A stretch of 64,000 bases of DNA from Clostridia bacterium (GTDB taxonomy: Bacteria > Bacillota > Clostridia > Lachnospirales > Lachnospiraceae), in the NCBI GenBank assembly GCA_910575625.1, contig CAJTFD010000001.1, positions 62,001 to 126,000 of the forward strand, given 5' to 3'. How positions within the stretch are numbered: the first letter of the stretch is position 1; every line of letters starts with the position of its first letter. This document shows positions 17,518 through 26,127 of the stretch, piece after piece. Both the position numbers and the translations under genes were made by a program. Under the pieces are notes generated by a model. The model was not told the DNA's origin and did not search any database. It saw nothing but the letters and a program-made list of their open reading frames with translations.

Positions 17518-18303
17518 ATGATCTCAAAAGAAGAAAGGGCCTGTAAAGAAAAAGACGCCTACAACCGGGGATTGAACAGGAAAAGATACAGCCAGGGATT
17601 TGGCCATGCACAGGCCGGATATTCTGATGAACGGAAAAAGAAAGCCATCGCAGACGTATTAAAACGCGGAAAAGATAAAGATATCTTAGAATTGGGGAGT
17701 ACGAGCTGGAAACAGTCCATCGACTTTGCCGCATACCCGCCTAAGAGTCTGACCTGTATCAACATTTCTAAAAAAGAATTAAAAAAAGGGATAAAAGCCG
17801 CCCATAAACTAAAAACAGGACAATACTGCTCCCATACTTTCCAGATCATGGACGCCCATCATCTGGAATTTCCAGATGATACATTTGATATCGTATTTGG
17901 GACAGGCATTTTGCATCATCTGGATTTTGAGACCGCCTTAAGAGAGATCTTCCGAGTCCTGAAAAAAGATGGTGAGATGGTCTTTCTGGAGCCATTGGGA
18001 CGCAATCCCGTCGGAAAATTGGTCCGGCGATTGACACCAGATGCCCGCACACGGGATGAAAAGCCATTGGATAAACAACATTTCCGGATATTGGAACGTT
18101 ATTTTGATATGGAGAACTCTTATTATCAGCTCTTTTATGTCCCAGCTGGCGTTTTATCAAAACATATATTCTCATCCCCCTACAATCCATTGACAAAAGC
18201 GGCCGACCACTTAGATATGTGGCTGGAAAGATCTTTGAAAAAGACCGGCATCTGTCTATATTATAGAATGGTCGTCATCCACGGAATCCCCAAAAGGATC
18301 TAA
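17518..18303 (+). CDS. Class I SAM-dependent methyltransferase
   Basis: This is a small-molecule or lipid-type methyltransferase of the Methyltransf_11 group (261 residues). The Rossmann core has motif I as ILELGSTSW (about residues 59-67), where the usual G-x-G loop is altered, a motif with FPDDTFDIVFGTGILHHL (about 118-135) and FRVLKKDGEMVFLEP. The substrate is unknown. A strong GGAGG precedes the ATG. Its codon usage is visibly more A/T-rich than that of its neighbours, so recent acquisition is possible. It stands alone under a perfect-consensus promoter. Confidence 0.85.
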   Translation: MISKEERACKEKDAYNRGLNRKRYSQGFGHAQAGYSDERKKKAIADVLKRGKDKDILELGSTSWKQSIDFAAYPPKSLTCINISKKELKKGIKAAHKLKTGQYCSHTFQIMDAHHLEFPDDTFDIVFGTGILHHLDFETALREIFRVLKKDGEMVFLEPLGRNPVGKLVRRLTPDARTRDEKPLDKQHFRILERYFDMENSYYQLFYVPAGVLSKHIFSSPYNPLTKAADHLDMWLERSLKKTGICLYYRMVVIHGIPKRI

Positions 18304-18325
18304 GAACGTTTCTGGCACTCAGGCG

Positions 18326-18348
18326 CCGCCCACCGGCCAAGACCGGCG
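18326..18348. repeat. GC-rich inverted repeat downstream of the methyltransferase gene
   Basis: CCCACCGG and CCGGCGGG around a CCAAGA loop form a stem with one mismatch. There is no T-tract, so a terminator role is doubtful. The rest of 18304-18596 holds only the next promoter. Confidence 0.4.
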
Positions 18349-18514
18349 GGCAGGACTGCCTACAGATCCGACAGTGTACACTCCCCATAGACCGACGAGA
18401 AGATAAAGCAGGCGTTGGATATGTAGATTGCATCTTTTATCCGGAAACAGATAAAAACGCCGCCCAAGACCGTTTTTGTATATTTTGCCTTTGTGATATC
18501 CCCAAAAATTTCTC

Positions 18515-18542
18515 TTGCATCTCATTCAGATAATGCTATAAT
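18515..18542 (+). promoter_or_regulatory. Promoter of the phosphocholine module
   Basis: TTGCAT (18515-18520), 16-base spacer, TATAAT (18537-18542), 55 bases before the start codon. Confidence 0.65.
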
Positions 18543-18596
18543 AAGATCATATATTTTTTTACCCCAAAGTTCACGAAAGGATATTTTTATAGGTAC

Positions 18597-20378
18597 ATGA
18601 ACATACGAGAAAGTGATATTTTGAACGCGCTGTGCGCAGAGCCCTTCACAAACCAGCGGACCCTGGCGGAGGCCTCCGGCCATTCCCTGGGAGTCGTCAA
18701 CCGCTCTGTGAAAAATCTGCAGAAAGAAGGATATCTGGACGAGGACGTCCGCCTGACAGAGAAAGCCCATCTGGAATTCCAGGAGAAAGCGCCGAAAAAC
18801 GCCATCATCTTAGCCGCCGGTTTCGGCATGCGCATGGTCCCGATCAGCATGGAAATCCCCAAGGGCCTCCTGGAGGTCCACGGCGAACCGCTGATCGAGC
18901 GGACGATCCGCCAGCTCCACGAAGCCGGGATCCGGGAGATCTATGTGGTCGTCGGTTTTATGAAGGAGAAATATGAGTACCTGATCGACGGATTCGATGT
19001 CACACTGATCGTCAACCCGGAGTACGCCGCAAAGAACAACCTCCATTCCCTGAAACGGGCGCTGCGGCATCTCTCCAACTCCTACATCATCCCCTGCGAC
19101 ATCTGGTGCGACCAGAATCCCTACCGCCGCCGCGAACTCTATTCCTGGTACATGGTCAGCGACCTGGTGGACAATGACAGTTCCGTCCGGGTCAACCGGA
19201 AGATGGAACTGGTCTCCACCCCCGCCCTCACCGGCGGCAACGCCATGGTCGGCATCAGCTATCTCCTGGAGGAACAGGCCGCCGTCGTCCGTAAACGCAT
19301 CGAGGCTTACAGCCAGGACCCCCGCTGCGACGGATATTTCTGGGAAGAAGCCCTGTATCAGGATGATAAAAACCAAAAAGACAAGATGATCGTGACCGCC
19401 CGGGTGGTGCACACCGCAGATGTGATGGAGATCAACACCTATGAGCAGCTCCGGGAATTAGACGGCGACTCCGACCACCTGAAGACAGATGCGATCCGGG
19501 TCATCAGCCAGGCCCTCCAGACTTCGGAGGAGGAGATCACCCACATCACCGTTTTGAAAAAAGGCATGACCAACCGCTCCTTCCTCTTCTCCTGCAAGGG
19601 AAAAAAATACATCATGCGCATCCCGGGAGAAGGAACGGACCGACTGATCGACCGCCGCCAGGAAGCCCTCGTCTACCAGACCATCCGCGAAAAGGGCCTC
19701 TGCGACGAGATCACCTACCTGGATCCGGAAAACGGCTACAAGATCACCGGCTTCCTGGAAGATGCCCGGGTCTGCGACCCGCAAGACCCAGACGATACGA
19801 GACGGTGCATGCAGCGTCTGCGCGCTTTCCATGAGATGCGGCTCACCGTCGGGCATGATTTTGACATCTTCGGCCAGATCGAGTTCTATGAACATTTATG
19901 GGCGGGGATGCCTTCCGCGTACAGGGACTACCCCAGGACAAAGGAGCAGGTGTTCTCTTTAAAACCATACATCGATGCCCACGCAAAAGATAAAGTCCTG
20001 ACCCACATGGATGCCGTCCCGGATAATTTCCTGTTTGTAAAAAATGCGGACGGGACGGAGGACATCCTGCTGATCGACTGGGAATACGCGGGGATGCAGG
20101 ATCCCCTTGTGGATGTGGCCATGTTCTGCATCTATTCACTCTACGACAGAGAGCAGACAGACGATCTGATCGACGCCTATTTTCCTGAAGGGTGCCGCCG
20201 CCAGGACCGCATCCTGATCTACTGCTATATCGCCGCCTGCGGCCTGCTGTGGAGCAACTGGTGCGAGTACAAACGGACTCTGGGTGTCGAATTCGGAGAA
20301 TATTCTCTGCGCCAGTACCGCTACGCCAAAGATTACTATAAGATCGTCCGATCAGGGTCTAAAAAAACGGAGGAATGA
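18597..20378 (+). CDS. Fusion: winged-helix / CTP:phosphocholine cytidylyltransferase / choline kinase
   Basis: This is a three-part protein of 593 residues. Residues 1-60 resemble a winged-helix DNA-binding domain (RTLAEASGHSLGVVNRSVKNL recognition region). Residues about 67-290 are a LicC-like nucleotidyltransferase (ILAAGFGMRMVPIS loop, PKGLLEV, conserved GGNAM). Residues about 300-590 are a LicA/choline-kinase fold with THMDAVPDNFLF (catalytic loop) and LLIDWEYAG (metal-binding Asp). Together they would phosphorylate choline and activate it to CDP-choline for transfer to surface polymers. In Haemophilus and pneumococci licA and licC are separate genes. The BCCT transporter begins three bases after the stop. 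The HTH may give self-regulation. Confidence 0.88.
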   Translation: MNIRESDILNALCAEPFTNQRTLAEASGHSLGVVNRSVKNLQKEGYLDEDVRLTEKAHLEFQEKAPKNAIILAAGFGMRMVPISMEIPKGLLEVHGEPLIERTIRQLHEAGIREIYVVVGFMKEKYEYLIDGFDVTLIVNPEYAAKNNLHSLKRALRHLSNSYIIPCDIWCDQNPYRRRELYSWYMVSDLVDNDSSVRVNRKMELVSTPALTGGNAMVGISYLLEEQAAVVRKRIEAYSQDPRCDGYFWEEALYQDDKNQKDKMIVTARVVHTADVMEINTYEQLRELDGDSDHLKTDAIRVISQALQTSEEEITHITVLKKGMTNRSFLFSCKGKKYIMRIPGEGTDRLIDRRQEALVYQTIREKGLCDEITYLDPENGYKITGFLEDARVCDPQDPDDTRRCMQRLRAFHEMRLTVGHDFDIFGQIEFYEHLWAGMPSAYRDYPRTKEQVFSLKPYIDAHAKDKVLTHMDAVPDNFLFVKNADGTEDILLIDWEYAGMQDPLVDVAMFCIYSLYDREQTDDLIDAYFPEGCRRQDRILIYCYIAACGLLWSNWCEYKRTLGVEFGEYSLRQYRYAKDYYKIVRSGSKKTEE

Positions 20379-20381
20379 CAG

Positions 20382-21938
20382 ATGGATAGACAGGATAAAA
20401 AAGATAAATATCAAAAAAAAATCGACTGGATGCTCACCCTCCTCCCCCTGGGGATCGTCGTGACGCTGTGCATCCTGTTCTTCTTTGCGCCGGACCGGTC
20501 CAATGAGATCTTGAGCCGGGTGCGCTTTTTCTTCGGCGATACCTTCGGGATCTATTACCTGCTCATCGGACTGGGGATCTTCCTGCTCTCGCTGTATATC
20601 GCCTTTTCAAAATACGGCGGCATCGTCCTGGGCGATCCGGACGAGAGACCGAAATATCCTTTTTTCGCATGGGGATGTATGATGTTCACCTGTGGGCTGG
20701 CCGCCGATATCTTATTTTACTCATTTTCGGAGTGGATCCTCTATGCCTCCGACCCCCATCTGGCCGAGATGGGGAGCATCCAGGAATGGGCCGGGGTGTA
20801 TCCGCTGTTCCACTGGAGTTTCATTCCCTGGGGGTTTTACCTGGTCCTGGCCGCGGCCTTCGGCTTCATGCTCCACGTCCGCAAAAAAGAACGCCAGAGA
20901 TTTTCCGAGGCCTGCCGCCCGATCCTGGGCAGGCACACCGACGGGATACCTGGAAGGGTCATCGACCTGCTGGCTGTATTCGCGCTGCTGGCCGGGACTG
21001 CGACCACCTTCAGCGTTGCCACGCCATTGATATCCAGCATCATCAGCAGCCTCTTCCATATAAATGTCAGCCGGACAGTCATCACGATCCTCATCTTACT
21101 GCTGACCTGTGTGATCTATACCTATTCCCTGCTGCATGGCCTCAAAGGGGTCAGTATCTTGGCAAAGGTCTGTATCTGTCTGTTTTTTGGGCTTATTGCT
21201 TTTGTATTATTTTTTGGCGGAGAGATGGGGTATATCATTGAGACTGGGTTTTCTTCTTTTGGTAAGATGGTACAGGAATTTTTTGAGCTGTCCACTTTTA
21301 CAGATCCATTGAGGGAGAGCAGTTTTCCGCAGAACTGGACGATCTACTACTGGGCTTACTGGATGGTCTGGTGCGTGGCCGCGCCCTTTTTTATAGGAAG
21401 CATCTCCCGGGGACGGACGATCCGCCAGACGATCCTGGGCGGGTATGGATTCGGGGTCGGGTCTACGACGCTCAGCTTTATCGTCTTGGGAAATTATTCT
21501 ATGAAGATGCAGGTCACGGAGGCGGCGGATTTCGTGGCACAGTACCAGGATACGGGGGACCTGTATGGGCTGATCGTCTCCATCATAAAGACAATGCCCT
21601 GCGCATCGGTGGTGCTGGGCGTGGTACTGGTGACGATGGTCGCTTTTTACGCGACTTCCTTTGATTCGATCGCGCTGACGGCTTCCTGTTATAGCTATCA
21701 TCGGCTGGGAGAGGGGGAAACGCCCCATAGGATGGTCCAGCTGATGTGGTGTGTCCTGTTGATCCTGCTTCCGGTGGCGTTGATCTTTGCGGAGAGCTCC
21801 ATGGGGAACCTGCAGAGTGTGAGCATCGTGTCAGCATTTCCGATCGGGGCGGTCATTGTGCTGATCACCGTCGGTTTTTTGAAGGATGCTGGAAAATACC
21901 TGTCAGAACTGAAAAGAAATGGATCAGATGGATATTGA
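20382..21938 (+). CDS. BCCT-family transporter, probably for choline
   Basis: This is a secondary transporter of the betaine/choline/carnitine family in the membrane (518 residues, 12 predicted spans). The family region with MVWCVAAPFFIGSISRGRTI (in TM8-9, Trp-rich) is clear, as is the cytoplasmic N-terminus. Only three bases separate it from the choline kinase/cytidylyltransferase gene, so choline is the likely substrate; betaine or carnitine cannot be excluded. The -1/+1 region has GGAGG just before the ATG. No transporter of the LicB type is present; BCCT could take that role. Confidence 0.88.
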   Translation: MDRQDKKDKYQKKIDWMLTLLPLGIVVTLCILFFFAPDRSNEILSRVRFFFGDTFGIYYLLIGLGIFLLSLYIAFSKYGGIVLGDPDERPKYPFFAWGCMMFTCGLAADILFYSFSEWILYASDPHLAEMGSIQEWAGVYPLFHWSFIPWGFYLVLAAAFGFMLHVRKKERQRFSEACRPILGRHTDGIPGRVIDLLAVFALLAGTATTFSVATPLISSIISSLFHINVSRTVITILILLLTCVIYTYSLLHGLKGVSILAKVCICLFFGLIAFVLFFGGEMGYIIETGFSSFGKMVQEFFELSTFTDPLRESSFPQNWTIYYWAYWMVWCVAAPFFIGSISRGRTIRQTILGGYGFGVGSTTLSFIVLGNYSMKMQVTEAADFVAQYQDTGDLYGLIVSIIKTMPCASVVLGVVLVTMVAFYATSFDSIALTASCYSYHRLGEGETPHRMVQLMWCVLLILLPVALIFAESSMGNLQSVSIVSAFPIGAVIVLITVGFLKDAGKYLSELKRNGSDGY

Positions 21939-21999
21939 TCTTCTCTCATAAAGGAAATCTACTATCCAAAAATCCTCCCAGAAGAAATATTTTATGATC

Positions 22000-22035
22000 T
22001 GCGCCAGGGTGTGTTTTAAAACATACTCTGGCGCA
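22000..22035. repeat. 36-bp near-perfect palindrome between convergent genes
   Basis: The 18-bp half-sites differ only at positions that form G-U pairs in RNA, with no loop (centre GTTTTAAAAC). It lies between the BCCT gene and the interrupted chemoreceptor. There is no T-tract on either side. It may be a bidirectional mRNA 3' structure or a head-to-head pair of element ends. The rest of 21939-22144 has no clear feature. Confidence 0.6.
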
Positions 22036-22144
22036 ACGTATGAGACGATAGATACATCTGCCACAGGGATCGCTGTGATCTGGACAGCGCTCCCCAACAT
22101 ATCCGGCATCCTCTTGTCCAAGCGAGATCGTATCGGATCCATTT

Positions 22145-24091
22145 TTAATCCAACTGGAACTTGCCTACTAAATTGTTCATCAGCAGGGATTGATCCGACA
22201 ACTCCTGCGCGGTAGCGGCACTTTCCTCCGAAGTGGAAGAGGTACTTTGGATAATGGAAGATATCTGGTCGATTCCCTGGGTAACCTGGGCGATCGCGGT
22301 CGTCTGGCTTTCTACCGCTCCTACGACCGCATCCACTTTGGTCGTTACATTTTCAGCGATGGAGCTAGTCGTATTCAATAATTCCGTTACTTTAGCAACT
22401 ACTTGGTCTCCCTTCGCAACAGCATTGATGGAACCCTCTATCAACTCCTTGGTGGCTTTGGCCGCCTCATCAGACTTAGACGCCAGATTGCTCACCTCAT
22501 CAGCCACCACGGCAAAGCCCTTTCCCGCACTGCCTGCCCGGGCAGCCTCGACAGCGGCGTTGAGCGCCAGGATATTGGTCTGGAACGCAATGTTTTCAAT
22601 GGTATCGATGATCTTTCTGATTTCTGTAGACGAACCGGAGATCTTCTCCATAGCGGTGTTCAGCTCCTGGACATAATCCACGCTGATGCCCAATTGCGCC
22701 CCTGCTCGGGCCACAAAACGCCCTGCCTCCTCTGCCGCAGCTACAGTCTGTCTGGCATTCTCTGCGATATCGTCGGCAGTGGAGGAGAGTTCCTGGATCG
22801 CGCTGGCCTGCTCCGTGGCCCCCTGGCTCAGAGATTGCGCGCCACTGGATACCTGAACGGCGCTGCTGGCCACGGTTCCGGCGGATTGGCTGATCTGGGA
22901 AAGCGTATCTTTCAAGGAACTGTGGATGGCTTTGATGGACTGCTCCATGGCTACAAAGTCACCCGAATATGTACGGATGATATTCTCGCGAAAATCCCCC
23001 TGCGCCATTTTACCCAAGTGATGGGACACATCCTGCGCCACATCGTTTAGGCAGGATATCATGGTCTCCATAGCCCTTGCCAGCTGAGCGGTTTCATCCT
23101 TGGACCCCACATGCGGGGAGGGTGTGTGCAGATCCCCGTCGGCCATCTTCTCGAGTCGGGCAACGCAGGATTGGATCGGACCGGAGATAGACCTGCCTAC
23201 TTTGAGCGCCACAGGGAATGTGGCGAGTACAACAAGGAGTACCACCAGGATCGTCAATATAATGCTCCGATCCAAAGAGGATTTAAATTCCCGCTGGCTG
23301 GCCTCAATGGCGATGCTTCACGCCTGATTGCCGCTAATGGGAGCAAACCCCACAAATTTGTTATCGCCATAAAAATCATATGCGCCAAAGCCTCTTTCTC
23401 CCTGGATCATACGCTGATTCACGGCAGCTACATCCGCCACGCTGGGATCCGTTTTCACAGTTTCGATCATGTTGGAGCCCTCCTCCACGATGGAAGCCTC
23501 CCGATGACCGATCACATTGCCCTTGTCGTCCAGCACATAGGCTACACCATCGTTGCCCATGGCCAGGTTGACCACGATGTCTGACAGAAAATCAGCGCTG
23601 ATACCACCGTAGACCACGCCGTCAAAACGGCCGTTGGTGATGATAGGCATCTCCAACAGGAAGACCATCTGCTGGCCGTCATTCATGATATCAGAGATAT
23701 AAGGCTGCATTGAGGACTTGCACTTTTGGAAATAATCTTCCTCAGCGTAGTTGTATCCCGTAGAAGAAAGCCCGTTGGCATCCATTTTGCCAGTGTAAAG
23801 AAAACCGTTACGCTGGGCGATGTCCTCCCGGACAGGGACCAGCTCCGGAGCCGTAGGATCGGATTCCCGAAAAATATCAGAGGCGGCAGCCTCTTGGAGA
23901 GCTGTCCAATAGTTCCCCATCTTCCATTCCACCGCGTCTGCAGCCATCTGTGTAGCGGGACCTAAAGTCTTTTCCATGACATCATCAATCCTGCTGGCAT
24001 TCAATAGGGCTGTGATCACACCGATCAGCACTGAACCGAGCAGCACTACCGACAGCATACTGATCTGGATTTTTGATTTGATCGATTTCAT
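22145..24091 (-). pseudogene. Methyl-accepting chemotaxis protein interrupted by one in-frame TGA
   Basis: The full reading frame of 648 codons encodes a chemoreceptor: TM1 (about 7-27), an extracellular dCache-type ligand domain (about 35-275), TM2 (about 274-297), HAMP (about 297-350) and the cytoplasmic signalling domain with its conserved tip ([20 protein letters not shown]) and coiled-coil flanks. A single TGA at 23318-23320 interrupts codon 258, in ...SGNQA(stop)SIAIEA.... The frame is unbroken on both sides, and dCache receptors usually have Trp here, so a TGG-to-TGA change explains it. It could be a recent pseudogene, a sequencing error, or a readthrough site. Confidence 0.85.
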
Positions 24092-24129
24092 ACATTATTT
24101 TTCCTTTCACTTGTTTTTATTTAGGATAA

Positions 24130-24177
24130 GAGAGTATGCTCCTCTACAAAATATATACAATTTTGGGATATACTCTC
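24130..24177. repeat. Inverted repeat in the chemoreceptor leader
   Basis: GAGAGTAT (24130-24137) and ATACTCTC (24170-24177) are exact inverted repeats 32 bases apart, 39 bases upstream of the receptor start. They could be an operator pair or an mRNA leader stem. Apart from this and the element at 24313-24468, the 411-base gap 24092-24502 holds nothing I recognise. Confidence 0.4.
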
Positions 24178-24312
24178 AGCCTACGATATTTTAGCATGAA
24201 GCCGCAAAATATTCACCCTCCACATCTTCTTTGATCCAAGCGGACAGACTGGACACTCAGATCTCCCAAAATCCACATTGCATACATACGGATGATAAAG
24301 TATAATAGATTA

Positions 24313-24468
24313 GAGTGTGTTCGAAAACCGCTTTATGTCAACTGTATGTCACAATTTGCGGGAGATCTGCTCCGCATGAGGGCGGCGCAGCGGGCTGCGC
24401 CAACCGAATAAGGGGCAGATCGCAAAGTGAGACATACAGTTTGCATGAATGGGTTTTAAGACACGCTC
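24313..24468. mobile_element. MITE-like element, copy 1 (156 bp)
   Basis: This is a non-coding element flanked by TA on both sides, with imperfect terminal inverted repeats (GAGTGTGTTCGAAAACC with GGTTTTAAGACACGCTC). Inner inverted repeats make it fold almost end to end, with a tip hairpin GGCGCAG-CGGG-CTGCGCC (24384-24401). A homologous copy lies at 29341-29500 in the same orientation. TA flanks are typical of IS630/Tc1-type insertion; no transposase is in the window. Confidence 0.8.
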
Positions 24469-24502
24469 TAAGATAAAGAAAACTAAAATGAGGTGAACGA
24501 CT

Positions 24503-24703
24503 ATGCTACCAGAAAACAATCCGAACGAAAACGAAGACCAATACACGAGCACCTACGACAGCAAGTGCCCCACCGACTCTTCCAAGGTGACCCACACCGT
24601 CGTCTACAAAAAGGCCACCTGCACCAGGATAGACGATATGATCCTGCATTTCAGCTGCGACAGGGATTCAAAATGCGTCAAATGCTACCAAAATTATCTG
24701 TAA
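24503..24703 (+). CDS. Small Cys-containing protein of unknown function
   Basis: The family is not recognised. The product has 66 residues, is polar, and has four of its five... positions in total Cys at 22, 40, 52, 58 and 61, the last two as CVKC, so metal binding or disulfides are possible. There is no signal peptide or membrane segment. GAGGTG lies 6 bases before the ATG, which supports translation. It starts 34 bases after the MITE-like copy and precedes the GH3 lipoprotein gene by 36 bases in the same direction, so it may share that transcript. Confidence 0.6.
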   Translation: MLPENNPNENEDQYTSTYDSKCPTDSSKVTHTVVYKKATCTRIDDMILHFSCDRDSKCVKCYQNYL

Positions 24704-24739
24704 AGTACACGCTCTTTCAGAAAGGGGATACGACCCGCA

Positions 24740-26056
24740 ATGAGATCTAGAAAACATTCCATCCTATGTATATCCATATCCTTCCTGCTCCTCTTCTCAG
24801 GCTGCGGCAAAGCCCCACAGACCAAAACCCCTGCGGCCGCCAAGACCACGGAGGATGTCCTGCCAAGCCAAGCCCCAGATACCTCCACGCCGGAACCGAC
24901 TGACACCTTGCAAAAAGAGGAGGGATCCGCCAAAACAGACACCCCGGCCCCGCCCACACCCACGGAAACTGGTACACCCCCGCCAGAGGAGGCCACGATC
25001 GAGCCGGTCACACCGATCGACCAGTATCTGGACTCCCTCACCATCGAGGAAAAAGTAGCCCAGATGTTCATCGTCCTGCCAGAAGCCCTCACCGGTACAG
25101 ACCTTGTGACCGAGGCCGGGGACACCACAAGAGAGGCGATCGGCAGGACACCTGTCGGCGGCCTTGTCTACATGGAACAGAACCTGCAGACTCCTTCCCA
25201 GGTGAGCGAAATGCTGCAGAATGCACAGTCTTACAGTATGGACCGGATCGGGCTGCCCCTCTTCACCTGCATCGACGAGGAGGGCGGGAGTGTGGCGCGC
25301 CTGAACGGAAATCCCGCTTTCGGCCTCCCCTACATCGGCGATATGGCCGAGATCGGCAGCCTGGGAAATGTTGACCAGGCGTACAGCATCGGCCTGGAGA
25401 TGGGCAGTTACCTTTCCGATCTGGGATTCAACGTGGATTTTGCGCCGGTCGCCGATGTGCTGACGGATCCCGCAAATGAAGTCGTCCGCTCCCGTTCCTT
25501 CGGCAGCGACCCCTCTCTCGTCTCCGATATGGCCAGCGCCGTCTCAAGAGGTCTGCGGGAAAAAAATGTGTGCAGCACATTCAAACATTTTCCCGGTCAC
25601 GGCGCGACCGAGGGGGACACCCACGCCGGATACGCCTACACCTCGAAAAGCCTGGAGGAGCTTGAGGACAGCGAGCTGATCCCATTCCAGCAAGGGATTG
25701 ATGAAGATGTGGATCTCATCATGGTCGGCCACATCTCCCTGCCCAACATCATCGGCGACGACACCCCCGCCTCCCTATCCTACAAGATGATCACCGAGAT
25801 CCTGCGGGAGCGGATGGGCTACGACGGACTCGTGATCACCGATGCGCTGAACATGGGGGCCGTAAGCCAAACCTACTCGTCTGCGGATGCCGCTGTAAGA
25901 TCCATCCAATCCGGTACCGATCTGATCTTGATGCCGGCTGACTTCCAGGAAGCCTATCAGGGTGTGTTAAACGCCGTCAATGATCAGATGATCTCCACAG
26001 ATCGGATCGACGCCTCCATGCGCAGGATCCTCCAGGTCAAATCCCGTTTCATGTAA
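24740..26056 (+). CDS. Glycoside hydrolase family 3 lipoprotein (beta-N-acetylhexosaminidase type)
   Basis: This is a surface-anchored hydrolase that probably removes GlcNAc from peptidoglycan fragments (NagZ-like). The 438 residues comprise a lipoprotein signal (LLLFSGC, Cys17 lipidated), a Pro/Thr/Glu-rich linker (about 20-90) and the GH3 N-terminal barrel. The barrel has the NagZ signature KHFPGHGATEGDTH (about 280-293), containing the His/Asp catalytic pair, and the nucleophile-region VITDALNMGAV (about 370-380). Its lone barrel without the second GH3 domain matches the NagZ length. A GGGG-type site precedes the ATG. Confidence 0.9.
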   Translation: MRSRKHSILCISISFLLLFSGCGKAPQTKTPAAAKTTEDVLPSQAPDTSTPEPTDTLQKEEGSAKTDTPAPPTPTETGTPPPEEATIEPVTPIDQYLDSLTIEEKVAQMFIVLPEALTGTDLVTEAGDTTREAIGRTPVGGLVYMEQNLQTPSQVSEMLQNAQSYSMDRIGLPLFTCIDEEGGSVARLNGNPAFGLPYIGDMAEIGSLGNVDQAYSIGLEMGSYLSDLGFNVDFAPVADVLTDPANEVVRSRSFGSDPSLVSDMASAVSRGLREKNVCSTFKHFPGHGATEGDTHAGYAYTSKSLEELEDSELIPFQQGIDEDVDLIMVGHISLPNIIGDDTPASLSYKMITEILRERMGYDGLVITDALNMGAVSQTYSSADAAVRSIQSGTDLILMPADFQEAYQGVLNAVNDQMISTDRIDASMRRILQVKSRFM

Positions 26057-26074
26057 AATATCGACAAAACGCCA

Positions 26075-26114
26075 GATACCGCCGATACTCCATCAAACGA
26101 GTACCGACGGTATC
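26075..26114 (-). terminator. Terminator-like hairpin downstream of hslO
   Basis: A 16-bp stem is uninterrupted on the minus strand (with two G-T pairs) but has two mismatches on the plus strand. It lies 14 bases after the hslO stop and is followed by GGCGTTTTGTC. It favours termination of hslO transcripts. Confidence 0.55.
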
Positions 26115-26127
26115 CCCATACATCCCA

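Noticed and set aside
21924..22142. 72-codon minus-strand frame immediately after the chemoreceptor stop
   Set aside because: ATG two bases after the stop is suggestive of coupling, but the frame has no ribosome binding site or recognisable similarity, crosses the palindrome, and overlaps the end of the BCCT gene.
23318..23320. TGA as selenocysteine or reassigned Trp codon
   Set aside because: No selenocysteine insertion structure was recognised downstream, the position is not a redox site, and TGA is a normal stop elsewhere in the window.
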